The notes under the pieces are model-generated. The model saw only the letters and a program-made list of their open reading frames with translations. It did no database searches and was not told the origin of the DNA. A stretch of DNA of 64,000 bases from contig NC_089042.1 in assembly GCF_034140825.1 (NCBI RefSeq), positions 25,511,001 through 25,575,000 of the forward strand, written 5' to 3'. Source of the DNA: Oryza sativa Japonica Group. Taxonomy: Eukaryota > Streptophyta > Magnoliopsida > Poales > Poaceae. Below are positions 49,533-61,591 of this stretch, in pieces. Positions within the stretch are counted from its first letter, which is position 1. The number at the start of each line of letters is the position of its first letter. The translations under genes and the position numbers were made by a program.

Positions 49533-51214
49533 TCTATTATATTATTAAGACAACTCGAAAAGAAGGCACCACATTCGCTGTGGAGGTTAGAAATTTCCAC
49601 ATTAATCGAAGAAAAAGAAAAAAATCTACACCGCTAGATCATGACACGCTTATAGTTTAACTGTTGAGATTGATCGGAATAGTATAAGTAAGAAAGAGTA
49701 CATGACAAATCCTACTCAAACTATGTAAAAAAAAATACTATACAGCAAAATAAAAATTTTGTTCGGACTGTGATGGCCCAACCGGACAGAGGGCTGACAA
49801 CGTTACTTTTGTCCCTGAAGAAACTTACCCAAAAAAAAAAAAAGGAAAATCAATCTGTTTCCTTGGCACTTACCGCATACAACAAAAAAGAGACCTGCCA
49901 GCTAACAATCAAACTCACTCAGCCAACCAATGCCTCCTTTCCTTGCGCAGCAGCGCGTGATTTAGTCAGCCACGCGCCCACGCGCACGCACACGATGTCA
50001 TTGAAAGGCAAGTTTAGTATGATCAAAATTTTGTTAAGTAAGAAGTTTAATTGTTTTGTTGGTTGTAGATTGAAAGATAAAAATATATTCCTATTTTTTC
50101 TTGCATTTGGAGATAATTTTGTGGTTAAAAAATACTATAAATATCAAATATTACATAATGAGGTATAGAAATTATCAAGACATCAAGATCAAGGTCAGTA
50201 TTTGGCAGCCTGCAATGTTCGATCATCAATTCTCCACCATATTCTATCTAAGAATTAATTCACATTTGCAGGGCTAAAAAAACCACATTTAATCAAAAGA
50301 AAACAAACATATTACCAAGGCACGGCAAATAAGGCGGCATTCAACGACGGCTTGCAGGAATTTTTAAAAAACTATAAAAAAAATCATATCAATAATACGG
50401 ATCTTACCGGTGTAGTGAGATGACAAAGAAGAGAAGCAATGGGCAGGTGAGCGTGCGCAAACAAATGAGATAGGAGGCAGTTGCCACAGGAGGGCATGCC
50501 GAGGGTGGTAAAGTAAATAAAAAAATAATTATAAGAGTTCAAGTAGAATTACAATTTATAAATGAAAGAAATATCACAATAAGAAATATTTATTTTTGAA
50601 AAAAATAGTCCATACAGACCACAACATGACAAATTATAATAAAAAAACAAGAGAATAGACCCATAAAAAATTAGAGTGGTGTAGGTAGATGGGACATCTA
50701 AAAACTATAAACAAAACCTTAAATAGAATATCAATGATAATTAAGAGGAGGGACAACGAGCCGGTCGTTAAGCAGCACGATCTCGACGATTGGAGGGATT
50801 TCTAGAAAGTAAAAAAAAACTCTCAATTATAATCATGTTCGATTTTCAAATCTCAACGATAATAAAAATGGGAAGCAATGGACGGGCCAAAGAGGAGTAT
50901 AGTGGCGGCGTTTAGCGAGACTTATAAAAATTATAAAAATGAAACCCAACAATACAATGAACTCTAAAACCACAAGGTCAAATTTGTAGAGGTTCCAGGA
51001 AGGATGAATGAAAGCATTGGTAGATCGAGCAAGTAAATAAAGCGATGATAAAGAAATAATGCGTAGTGATTAGCATGACTATTAAAAGCACCGGGATGAT
51101 AAAGTCGGTTTCTAACATATAGTTATTTAACAAATTTTAAGTAAAATCATATGTAAAAAATAGATAATTTTGTATGGGTGCTAGCCCGCGCAATTGCGCG
51201 GGCCACCTAGCTAG
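49533..51214 (+). mobile_element. Non-autonomous Helitron
   Basis: The 3' end has a perfect 20-bp palindrome GCCCGCGCAATTGCGCGGGC (51184-51203), then 11 bases ending CTAG (51211-51214), then T. This is the Helitron pattern: subterminal hairpin, CTRR end, insertion between A and T. The 5' end is TC-initiated within a TCTA tract; TCTATTATATTATTAAGAC at 49533 is my choice, but any TC from 49517 on also follows an A. There are no terminal inverted repeats and no Rep/helicase frame in the 1.7 kb, so it is non-autonomous. The interior is A/T-rich with no captured gene recognised. Its end lies 184 bp before the start codon of the PsbP-domain gene. Confidence 0.8.
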
Positions 51215-51398
51215 TTTTTTTAAAAATGTAAATATAAAAAATTCGACCACCACGCATCGCCTGCTCTGCCGCGGCGACGCGAGCCACAAAGCCGTCGACC
51301 ACCGCAACAACAAAATATCCTCCTCCCGACGCAAACCGGTTGCAAGGCAGGCAGCAGCGACCAGACGAAGCAGAGAGAGCGCCCGCGCCGCGCCGGCC

Positions 51399-53562
51399 AT
51401 GGCTGCCGCCGTGACCACCACCACCACCGCCACAACCACCCATCTCTGCCGTGGCCTCTCCTCCTCCTCCGCCGCCGCCGCCAAGCCGCGGCGAGCGACG
51501 ACGCTCAGATGCGGCGCCGCTGCTCGGTACGCATCCTTGACACACGCATATTTCCAGTTCGTCCGCGCCGCGCAGATTGATTGGTGATTAAACTGGTTGG
51601 CTACCTGCCGTTGTGGAATTGTGGTTGTCGATCAGGGTGGAAGGGCTGGGGCGGAGGGAGGCGTTGCTCGGCGTGCTCCTCTCCACGGCGACGGCGGCGT
51701 CCGCGCCCGTCGCCGCCGTGGCCGCGACCGCCGGTAATGCGACACCTATCACAAGCCACTGCAATCTTATCCAACGTTTTCTTGTTTGGCCTCTGCTGGT
51801 TGATTCCGTGCTTATCCTGTGGAGCTTTTTGTGTGTTGCCAAGAGTTGCAGGAGGGGTTCCGCACGTACGAGGATGAGGCCAACAAGTTCAGCATCGCCA
51901 TTCCACAAGGTGATTTAGCTTAGGGCGCGTTCTGAATGAATAGCTAATTGAGCTTAGTTACTTCTCCTTTTCTTTTGTTTGCACGCTTTTCAAACGGTTA
52001 ACGCCGTGAAAAATTTCTATGTAGAATGTGCTTTAAAAGATGCAGATCTCTACCCCAATGTCTTGTGTTCAATCCCCGACACGCTAACAATTTCTTTTTA
52101 AAATAATGTTTTGAGGGATGTATTTTCCTTCAAATATAGTTTTTAAGGTGCTTTAAAAAATGAAACAGATATGTTAATATATTTTTCGTTTTACGTGCAT
52201 CTAATCAGCTAGAATTGTACTAGAAAAGAACACGCCCTTTGTTATTCTTGAGCTCACAGAACTGGGAGGCGAGCAGAGCTGAGCAGCTAGATAGTTCTCT
52301 TCCTTGTTGGTGCAGACTGGCTGATCGGCGCCGGCGAGGTCAGCGGCTTCAAGTCCGTCACGGCGTTCTACCCTGACCAAGTCGCCGACTCCAATGGTAT
52401 GCAGATGCACACGAATCCACCGTCGCGTCGCGTCGTGCTGCGTCTCCAAGATTGAAATCTTTTGTTTTTTCTCCTCTGGGAATTCACGAGCTTTTTCTGC
52501 ATCTTGATGTCTGCCTCTGATCAGTCAGCGTAGCCATCACCGGAATCGGCCCCGATTTCACCAGCCTCAAGTCGTTCGGCGACGTCGACGCCTTCGCAGA
52601 GACCCTGGTACGCATCCACTCCCACTTCTTGCCGGTTTGGCTATCCCAAAACTGTAATGTACATAGCAAAATTCAGACACAGCAACATGCTTCCAAAATT
52701 CAGACATAAGAATAGCAGCAGTAGTAGCTCGCACTGTCTCACTTGGTGCTGTGGCTGCAAGAGCAGGTGAACGGCCTGGACAGGAGCTGGAAACGGCCGC
52801 CGGGGGTCGCCGCGAAGCTCATCAACTCCAGGGCAGCCAACGGTGAGCACAATGACATCATATGACACAATGTTTGCACTTTGCAGCATTTGTGTGTGCC
52901 TTGCTGCCTGCATACTGATGATCAATGATCGATCCTGACATACATGGGGTTTGCTTACTGCTGATCTGCGTGTGCAGGGTTTTACTACATCGAGTACACG
53001 CTGCAGAACCCCGGCGAGCAGCGCCGGCACATTGTCTCGGCCATCGGGATGGCGTTCAACGGCTGGTACAACCGGCTCTACACGGTGACAGGCCAGGTGA
53101 GCAACAACAATGCACTATCAGGTTTCAACTGATCATTGGGCCTGTTTAGGGAGCTTAAGATTCTGAAAATCTGAAAAAACTAGGAAACACAGCTTCTGGC
53201 TTCTACTTCATTTTTTGGATTCTAACTTCTTAGAATCTGAACCAAAAACTGTACTGTTTGGGAGAAGCTGCAACAGTTAGAAACTCCCCCCAAACATGCC
53301 AATTGTGTGATCAACGAACATTGATTTTAGTAGCAAAGATTTTCTTCTCATATGCTGAACTTGGTGGGTGTCTCGCAGTACATCGATGAGGACGGGGATG
53401 TAGACAAGTACAGGGCTCAGATAGAGAAGGTGAGATCTTGGACTGAACATCTGGAACCAGCAGATATCTTGCTCATCTTGCAATTCTTTTGCCTGTCGTT
53501 TGCTGGATGGATCACTGAAGGTTTTTCATTTGCAGTGTGTTCAGTCATTCAGGTTCACATGA
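51399..53562 (+). CDS. Thylakoid-lumen PsbP-domain protein (PPD3-like)
   Basis: Nine exons (51399-51526, 51636-51733, 51844-51909, 52316-52396, 52525-52607, 52767-52842, 52978-53096, 53379-53429, 53536-53562) give 242 aa. Residues 1-42 are a Thr/Ala/Ser-rich chloroplast transit peptide. A second signal has twin Arg at 49-50 before a hydrophobic stretch and an A-S-A-type cleavage region (RREALLGVLLSTATAASA), which fits Tat import into the lumen. The mature part is a PsbP fold: GFRTYEDEANKFSIAIPQDW, VTAFYPDQ, VSVAITGIGPDFTSLKSFG, FYYIEYTLQNPGEQRRH, NRLYTVTGQY and a final CVQSFRFT. PsbP-domain proteins assist photosystem assembly or function; closeness to Arabidopsis PPD3 is from memory. Exon 3 uses the CCAAG/AG acceptor because the later CAG would break the frame. 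Intron 3 carries a MITE with a nested SINE-like insertion. Confidence 0.93.
51923..52237. mobile_element. MITE with GTTCT ends in PsbP-gene intron 3, interrupted
   Basis: It starts GGGCGCGTTCTGAATG and ends AGAACACGCCC. Its interior GCACGCTTTTCAAACGG and AAATTTCTATGTAGAATG matches, inverted, the copy at 19242-19491. A 109-bp insertion flanked by an 11-bp direct repeat lies inside (52039-52147). Confidence 0.72.
52039..52147 (+). mobile_element. Probable tRNA-derived SINE insertion
   Basis: The 109-bp insert is flanked by a perfect 11-bp duplication GTGCTTTAAAA (52028-52038 and 52148-52158), much longer than a DNA-transposon duplication and typical of LINE-driven retroposition. It contains a box-B-like GTGTTCAATCC and ends in a T-rich tail. 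A similar stretch occurs at about 16950-17045. The family is not identified. Confidence 0.6.
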
Positions 53563-54477
53563 AAGAGGAGCATCCTACACAACATCCAACAAGGCGAGGA
53601 CGAAAAACATTTTGTAAACCAACGTATTTCGTTATAATTGTAAATCAATCAGTATATTCATGTCATCAGTTCAACCAACTAAATGTACACCAATTGTTCC
53701 GAGATTTTGACGATGCGGCCTTGCCGAGGCCAACATGAGCTAATTATGTTGTGGCAAGTCATAAGCATTGTTTTCTATGCATTTTTAAGGGAGAAAAAAC
53801 AGGTGTATTTGTTAGATTTCAGGCGGCCAAAATTTTGTAAAATTTCAATCACCCAAAGTTGCACATTGCTATATTTTAGTTCATTTTAACATCCCAGTTT
53901 AAATATGTTTGTATGTAATTTTGTTTTTTTAATGAAGTTCATGTTTATGGATAGTAGTTTCTTGCTAAACATTTTATCTGAGAAAAAGTACATTGTTTAA
54001 ATAAGTAATAGTGGAGTAATAAAAACTATTGGAAAGAGAATTCATGGATAAGAAAAGGGACTGGAATTTTTTAAATTACAGACACCTAGAATATAGACAT
54101 TCCCAAAAAATAATCACTATGCATCAGCATCACTATACATGACTTGGGTCTAGTGATGGAAGTGGATAGTTCCACTACCTACATAAAAACCCACTACTAG
54201 TTTATTACTTTTCACATGATAGTATAAAATTTAAAGAAAAAATAAACAGAAGTGGAATAAGCGAAAAACCCCGCTTACCCGCCCCATTTACATCCCTACT
54301 TGGATCCTGCATGTCAGTAAGATATCAGAATTATATGTTTTAGAATTATATGTTTTTTTGGAAGGTGGAAATCGGATTATTAGACGCAACATACCAAGTG
54401 GCGTATACTTGGCTTCACTCTTTCCATCAGAGCAAGCGTAAAAGATCACGTATTCACGTCACATGGAGTAACTGAGC
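53563..54477. other. 3' flank of the PsbP-domain gene, intergenic
   Basis: 53563-53950 is the likely 3' UTR and flank. The remainder is A/T-rich with no supported gene or repeat. Confidence 0.4.
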
Positions 54478-54818
54478 GAATTTTTTTCATTTTTAAATTT
54501 TTGTTTTTTAATATTTACATAAATATTATACCGGCGAAAATATTTACAAAAGTAGACCCTGCTGCCCTTCTCCTTCTCGAGAAGAGCGGCAGGGTGATGT
54601 CAGGGACAGAAATAAACTCCAAAAATGCATTTTTGGCTGGGCGAAAATTGCACTTACCCCCTTGCTGCCCTCTACAAAGGTTGCAAGGGACCTCAGTGCA
54701 AAATACGCACACCTTGCCGTCCTCCACTTGGACGGCATGGGCTATTTCTGTAAATATTTTGGATGGTATAATATTTCTGTAAATATTAAAAAATAAAAAT
54801 TTAAAAATGAAAAAATTC
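54478..54818. mobile_element. Foldback element with about 80-bp terminal inverted repeats
   Basis: The left arm begins GAATTTTTTTCATTTTTAAA and runs through TAATATTTACATAAATATTA to AAAATATTTACAAAAGTAG. The right arm, read on the other strand, begins GAATTTTTTCATTTTTAAA and runs through TAATATTTACAGAAATATTA to AAAATATTTACAGAAATAG. The arms cover about 80 bp each with few mismatches. The 180-bp middle holds two smaller hairpins (CCCTGCTGCCCTTCT with AGAAGAGCGGCAGGG; GCCGTCC with GGACGGC). It ends 275 bp upstream of the CDKB2;1 start codon. The superfamily is unknown. Confidence 0.75.
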
Positions 54819-54829
54819 TATCTGGGCTC

Positions 54830-55093
54830 CCTTCTCTCATCTCACACGGCCCACCACACAATCCCGGCCCACATATTTCCTGGGCCCATTTCCGTGTGAA
54901 TGGAGACGGCCCATTGGCGCGCACATGCGGAAAAGCGTACACACGATTCGAAATTTGAAATCTCAAAAAGCGCCCGTTAGAGCGCGTCCCCTCCAACGGC
55001 TATCCCCAATACAAAAGATCACTCGAATCCCCCCCAAATCGACCAAACCCTAAATCCACGCGCATTCCACACCACCCAACCAGCGAGAGAGAG
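54830..55093 (+). promoter_or_regulatory. CDKB2;1 promoter with GGCCCA cluster and MSA elements
   Basis: Between 54846 and 54915 lie several GGCCCA/TGGGCC sites (ACGGCCCACC, CCGGCCCACA, CTGGGCCCATTT, CGGCCCATTGG), the site II type seen in proliferation genes. TCCAACGGCT at 54992-55001 fits the mitosis-specific activator consensus YCYAACGGYY exactly, about 95 bp before the ATG. A second near-match (TCTAACGGGC on the minus strand) is at about 54972-54981. MSA elements bind three-repeat MYB proteins and direct G2/M expression. No clear TATA box is seen. Confidence 0.7.
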
Positions 55094-56692
<1,599 letters not shown>

Positions 56693-57640
56693 AGGTCGAT
56701 TGATGATGTTCACCACCAAGGAAAAAAAAACGTTGTGCGTCTTCGTGACTAGCCTGCCCTGAAGCATTGCTTTTGCTTCTAGGGGGAAAAGTACTGTTTG
56801 TGTCTGTTTCCTGGATGCTGCTTAGTGTGCTTAAGAATTCACTTGTTTGTGATGGTAATGAGTAATGACTTAAGAATTCGACAAAATCTGTGTGTTTATA
56901 TGTTTCATAAGTCGATCAGTTTTCTTGTTTGGTTTTGTTTGTTGTCGTTAATTCGTCAAGTCAGTCAGCCAGTTGTGTGCGAAGAAACGGTTGGTTTGTG
57001 AACTTTCTACCGCTTACTGACCGTTACCGAAGAAGACTCAACAGTGAAAACCGCAGGCCCATTAAACCATGGATCAGCCTGGAAACAATTTGTACCATCT
57101 ACCCTTCTCCATGACACTCCATCTCCTGCATCCAGGGGCGGAGTTGGCATCAAAATAAGGGTGATGCACTACTATTGAAAATCTAGAAAATTTCAATGCA
57201 AAACAGTATATTCTAGTGTTTTTAGTGACAAATTATGAGTTTAGGAGGGTTCCTGTGCACCACCTAAACACAACGCCTGCATCTGGGATTATGCCATCGT
57301 CAAAGAGGGATTCGTTAACTGGGTTTCGTCAAAATACCTCAAACTTACAAGTCGATCTTATCTAAAGCATGTTTGCTGGTGTACACATTTTGCCACAAAT
57401 CAATTGTACAGCCATCCTTCTGTTAGTTGCGTATGAGGATATATGGTCTGATATTTGCTTCCCTTTTTTAAGTGTGAAGGTATCACTTGATGATCTTCGG
57501 GGAAAAAAATGGAAATGCTAGCTTCGGGTGACTGAAATCCTCCTCTATTTCAGTCACCTGCTTCTGGCTGTTGGATTTCAATCTAACAATGGAGGAGTCA
57601 TCTTTAAGCTCCAACCAAAGGCAAAAAACCTCGGACACTA
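56693..57640. other. 3' flank of CDKB2;1, intergenic
   Basis: 56693-57010 is the likely 3' UTR. 57120-57290 reads like a common rice repeat (GGGGCGGAGTTGGCATC to CCACCTAAACACAACGCC). No gene is seen. Confidence 0.4.
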
Positions 57641-57778
57641 TGGTTGTGTTTAGTTCCTTTCAAAGTTAAAAGTTTGGGTTGAAATTGGAAGTTTGTGTTT
57701 AGTTGACTAAAAAGTTGTGTGTGTATGACAGATTGATGTGATGGAAAAAGTTGAAGTTTGAATCTAAACACAACCCAT
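57641..57778 (-). mobile_element. MITE, GTTTAGTTCCAAACTTTTTC family, copy 5
   Basis: It has ATGGTTGTGTTTAGTTCC and AATCTAAACACAACCCAT as inverted ends. Interior GTTGAAATTGGAAGTTTG and GATGTGATGGAAAAAGTTG matches the family in reverse orientation. Confidence 0.7.
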
Positions 57779-58798
57779 GGGAGGTAAGAAGAAATGAGGG
57801 AGGGAGGTGGTGGAAGTCTAGAAGACCATAACTTATTGACAACAACGTCTTCTCCATCGGATCGGGCTACAACAAGAGATACTAGGACTGTAGGACACAT
57901 CACACACGTCCCCCGTGTACAGAGTGTTGCATGGGAAGCATTTTTTCCCCATGCAGATGCTGGAGTGCAGGTCGACAAACGCTGTAAAGCATGAGATGTT
58001 TATCGCTTCTTTTTTTTTTCCATTTCTCCTACTATTCTCTCCATTAAAAAAAACTCAACATATTACAACGAATCTGGTTAAAAGATTGTCCACATTCGTT
58101 GTACTGGGAGAGATTACATCCTCTTCTAGACTCAGTTTTTTTAGCAGAGGGAGTAGTTCAGTGCATGTCTTTTGCTACATATTAGAAAAATATATTACAA
58201 CATCGGCTAAAAGAAATAAAATTATATTTGGCATGAAATTTGTTACCAATCCTTTTTTTAAATAGGAATTTTCACCTTGATTTTATTTTTATCTTATATG
58301 TGGCTAGTCATTTAGATTTAATTTTAACACTGAAAAGTCCTATAAACTACTTTTGCAAAATTTACGATGAAAGTAGGTGGGATGGTTCACTTTCACCAAC
58401 CCACCACCACTATATCAGCTCAGGATGGGCCTTGATCAAATGCACACACGGCTACAGTCTCGCCGTGTGTTGGCCGCGTTTGGACCGTGAACGGCGCCTA
58501 CTACCAATCTACCATGCCGTAAGTTTTTCTTTCAAAATAGACTAAATATTTTTTAAAATACGAAGTGAAACAGTGCCGGCCTCGTTTCACTCGTGTCCTG
58601 ACCGCGTCGATCTCAACGCTGTCTGGACGATCTGACGACGCATGGTGAGCCATTCCGATCAACAGTAGATTAACCAGACTGCGTCGAGCGAGTGTGCATG
58701 CCGGTGCCACACGCGTGCATCGACAGCAGCTACTACCACGCATGCGGTACACGTACACTGAACTACTGACCAACATGTATGATTTATCCTGTACTCTA
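57779..58798. other. Intergenic, no supported gene
   Basis: A weak Stowaway-like pair (CTATTCTCTCCATTAAAAAAAAC and GTTTTTTTAGCAGAGGGAGTAG, about 58032-58155) lies here. The rest shows only short, low-quality open frames. Confidence 0.4.
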
Positions 58799-59095
58799 GG
58801 GCATATTTAGATCCATTTGAAATGGCAAACGATAAATAACAAAGGTTTTAGTGGTAAAAGTTCTGGCATTGCAAAAGTACTAGTTGGTGTTTAGATGCAT
58901 CCTAAACTTTTGTCATTCTAGCACTTTTTGGTGGAGAGTGGTCCCAAAACATTTTTTGTCACAATTTGCTACTATGGACTAGCAAATGACAAATGACAAA
59001 TTGTCAACTTTTGCTACTAGTGTTTAGACCCAAGATAGCAAAAAGTGCTCTAAAATAGTAAAACTTTTGCTATTTTAGAGGATGTAAACATGCCC
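58799..59095. mobile_element. MITE with GGGCATATTTAGATCC ends
   Basis: The ends are GGGCATATTTAGATCC and GGATGTAAACATGCCC, inverted, with CTA on each side (58796-58798 and 59096-59098). Inner inverted phrases such as GCTACTATGGACTAGCAAATG support folding. The 3-bp duplication suggests a PIF-Harbinger-like family, but CTA is atypical. Confidence 0.72.
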
Positions 59096-59991
59096 CTAGT
59101 ATCATTTGAAATTCAAGGCACTTTTAACATTGAACGTTCTACTAAAATGGTTACTGTAGTATTTGTTAGGAGATACTTTGATATATCATTATTTTAATAC
59201 ATCCTCTTGCAATGAAGAGGAGAAGATTTAGAAAAAAGATAATTTACCCTTGGCCACCTTAAAAGATTTAAATTTGAACATATATTGCTTACCATAAAAA
59301 ATATTCTGTGAAATTCAAAACTTGTCCGGAATGGCAAAAATAATGTTAATCTTATATAAAGAAACTTTCTAAATTCTACGAATGTTCGGTTATTTGTTTT
59401 CCAATTTTGCAAACTTTATTTTGGCATTTCGTATTTATGTAATTTGGAACAAGTTTTGAATTATGCAAGATGTGTTTAAAATTAGCTAAATATTGTTCAA
59501 AATTAAATTATGCAAAGTTTTATATCTCTATTGGTCGGATGCAGATTAAGAACCAAAATGCTTATAAGCAAGGCTTGTTCACTTTGTTGATAAAATTCCA
59601 TACTAACATTTGACGATGCTAAAATTGGCCATTTTTTTGCAACGTTGGCTTACCAAAATTTGGTAATGGTCATATGAAAAGAAACTTACCAAAATATTGA
59701 TCACTAAAAAATAATTAGGTTAAATATGGTAGCAAAGTGAACAAGTCATTATCATCTAAGATTCATGGAGAAACATGAACCAAATAGCGGGTGGAAGAAT
59801 TTATAACAAAAATTAGACGGTTGAGCATATAACCTTTGCATGATTGTAGACCCGACCTCACCTTTGCATATTCGCAGACCGTGGTGGTGAGCGGAATGGA
59901 TTATGCGTTCTGTAAATAGACGAAGAAGTATCTTGAGCGGTACTTTTAGCCTTGTCAATTTGTAAAGTTCACAATCTCTATTTATAGATCC
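59096..59991. other. A/T-rich intergenic DNA
   Basis: I see no gene, repeat end or other feature that I can support. Confidence 0.35.
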
Positions 59992-60780
59992 GCACCCGCC
60001 TTTATCGAGTTAGATATGAAATTATCCATCTTTGCAACTGGTATTAAGGTGGTCGATCTTTTAGCTCCTTATCGGCGTGGAGGAAAACTCAGACTATTTG
60101 GGGGAGTTGGATTAGGTAAAACAGTACTCATATGGGTTGGGAAAGTCTTTAGTCCATTGGCAGCAGAACAAAAGCGAGCGTAGACTCTTGTTTTGTATTT
60201 AGCCTCCTTCCTAATGTATGTACCGAAGCAGTCCCTTTGACCATTCCAACGCTTGTTCGGCCTTTCTTTCTAGAACAGGGAGGGGGCATTGATCCGATCG
60301 ATTTCTGTATCGATCATGATATACGTAATAACTCGGACATCTATTTCAAATGCCAAATAAAACGCGTCCCAAGCAGAAATATCACAAGTACCGCCGTGAC
60401 CTGGACCGTCGCAAGGAAAACTATATCCAAAATCTTTTTTATCCGGCATTAATTTGGAACCGAGTGCATCTAAAGTATCCTTTACTAAAATCAATGTAGT
60501 TGTATGCAAACCTAAAGCAATAGCATGATGAACCAAGAAATCTCCAGGTCCTACCGGTGGAAAGGGGAGAAAGAAAATATGTGCGAAGAAAGCGAGAGGG
60601 TTCGACGACTTAGCCGAGCGTTAGCGAAGCGTCATTCTCATAGCGAGGTGCTTCGAGTTAGCAAAGCGTTGTAGTAGCGTCAGAGACTACATAGTTTTGG
60701 TTCGTTGGAAAGGCTCGCAGCGAGGCGTAAATTTCTAAATAGGTAAGGTATCCTAGGGTGTATCACCGGTACCCAAGTAA
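59992..60780. pseudogene. Organelle-derived insertion with atpB and psaB pieces
   Basis: On the plus strand, 59992-60138 reads [30 protein letters not shown] and [13 protein letters not shown], the Walker A part of chloroplast ATP synthase beta (atpB), with a few changes. On the minus strand, about 60555 down to 60350 reads [38 protein letters not shown] and [15 protein letters not shown], part of photosystem I psaB. The psaB stretch then switches to unrelated sequence. 60590-60780 has GAAGCG-rich phrases like those I know from rice mitochondrial spacers. These are dead pieces in the nucleus. The joining of distant plastid genes in opposite orientation fits either a scrambled plastid insertion or mitochondrial DNA that had already taken up plastid pieces. 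Confidence 0.8.
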
Positions 60781-61104
60781 CTAGTTGATAGTAGATGCCC
60801 GTAATTCTGGCAGTTGTACTTCTAGCACTGCTGTCACCATATCATCTTTCTTCTTCATGCAAGTTGTCCCCAAATAGTACCCCCGGCGGCTACACAACTC
60901 TCTCAGCTCATTCAAAGTCTTCCATTCGCTCTCACTCTTCGGACTTTTTAGTGCCATAGGTTTTCCTAATGGGAGTGAGGTATGTCTTGTGATAGGTATC
61001 ATATTTCTTAAACTGTAACACCTATTAGTGCTTGGCGTACTTAGAGCAAGTTTAATAGTATAGACAACTACTAGCTCCAAAACATTTATAATCAATTTAG
61101 TCAA
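60781..61104 (-). other. Open frame with SAP-like C-terminal half, uncertain
   Basis: The 107-codon frame has an unremarkable N half and a C half that looks protein-like: EWKTLNELRELCSRRGYYLG and then KKKDDMVTAVLEVQ. The spacing recalls SAP or Rho-N type helix-turn-helix segments (LRELC...KKxDMV). Its end overlaps a MITE end at 61044, and no intron or partner exon is visible. It may be a gene or transposon remnant. No function is assigned. Confidence 0.3.
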
Positions 61105-61588
61105 TTCTTACCATAATTACCTATAAGAGCAGTTACAATACCAGACTACTCTCTCCGTCCTATTTTAAGTGCAGCCATGATTTTCCGTGCACAACTTTAA
61201 TCGTCCGTTTTACTTGAATTTTTTTTGAAAAAAATGAAAAAGTAAGTCACGTATAAAGTACTATTCATATTTTATCATCCCATAACAATAAAAATGCAAA
61301 TTATAAAAAAAATTCAAATAAGACGGACGATTAAAGTTGGGCATGAAAACTTATGGTTGCACTTAAAATGGGACAGAGGAAGTATAAGCCAGTTATAACG
61401 CAATGTGTGTATGACAGATAGGACCATGTACATATACTACACTATTAATATCTGGTCTCACGTATCATAAACACATTACATCTTGAAATCCGTGCTGCAG
61501 CTTGCTATAAATCTGTAGTTCGCTGCTCTTCTTTTTCCTTCTTTTTCTTCTTAGATGTGTTTATAGCTGACTGCTATTGGACCTGCTC
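61044..61588. mobile_element. Tourist-like MITE interrupted by another MITE
   Basis: The left end is GAGCAAGTTTAATAGTATAG and the right end CTATTGGACCTGCTC, inverted, flanked by TTA on both sides (61041-61043 and 61589-61591). A second MITE (61149-61382) with its own TA duplication is inserted inside. The TTA duplication supports a Tourist/PIF-Harbinger origin. Confidence 0.8.
61149..61382. mobile_element. Stowaway-like MITE nested in another MITE
   Basis: The ends are CTCTCTCCGTCCTATTTTAAG and CTTAAAATGGGACAGAGGAAG, with TA on each side (61147-61148 and 61383-61384). The inner arms TTTAATCGTCCGTTTTACTTG and AATAAGACGGACGATTAAAG also pair. It must be younger than the element it splits. Confidence 0.85.
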
Positions 61589-61591
61589 TTA

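Noticed and set aside
60237-60452. Plus-strand frame over the psaB piece
   Set aside because: The minus strand carries the real similarity; this is its shadow in dead organelle DNA.
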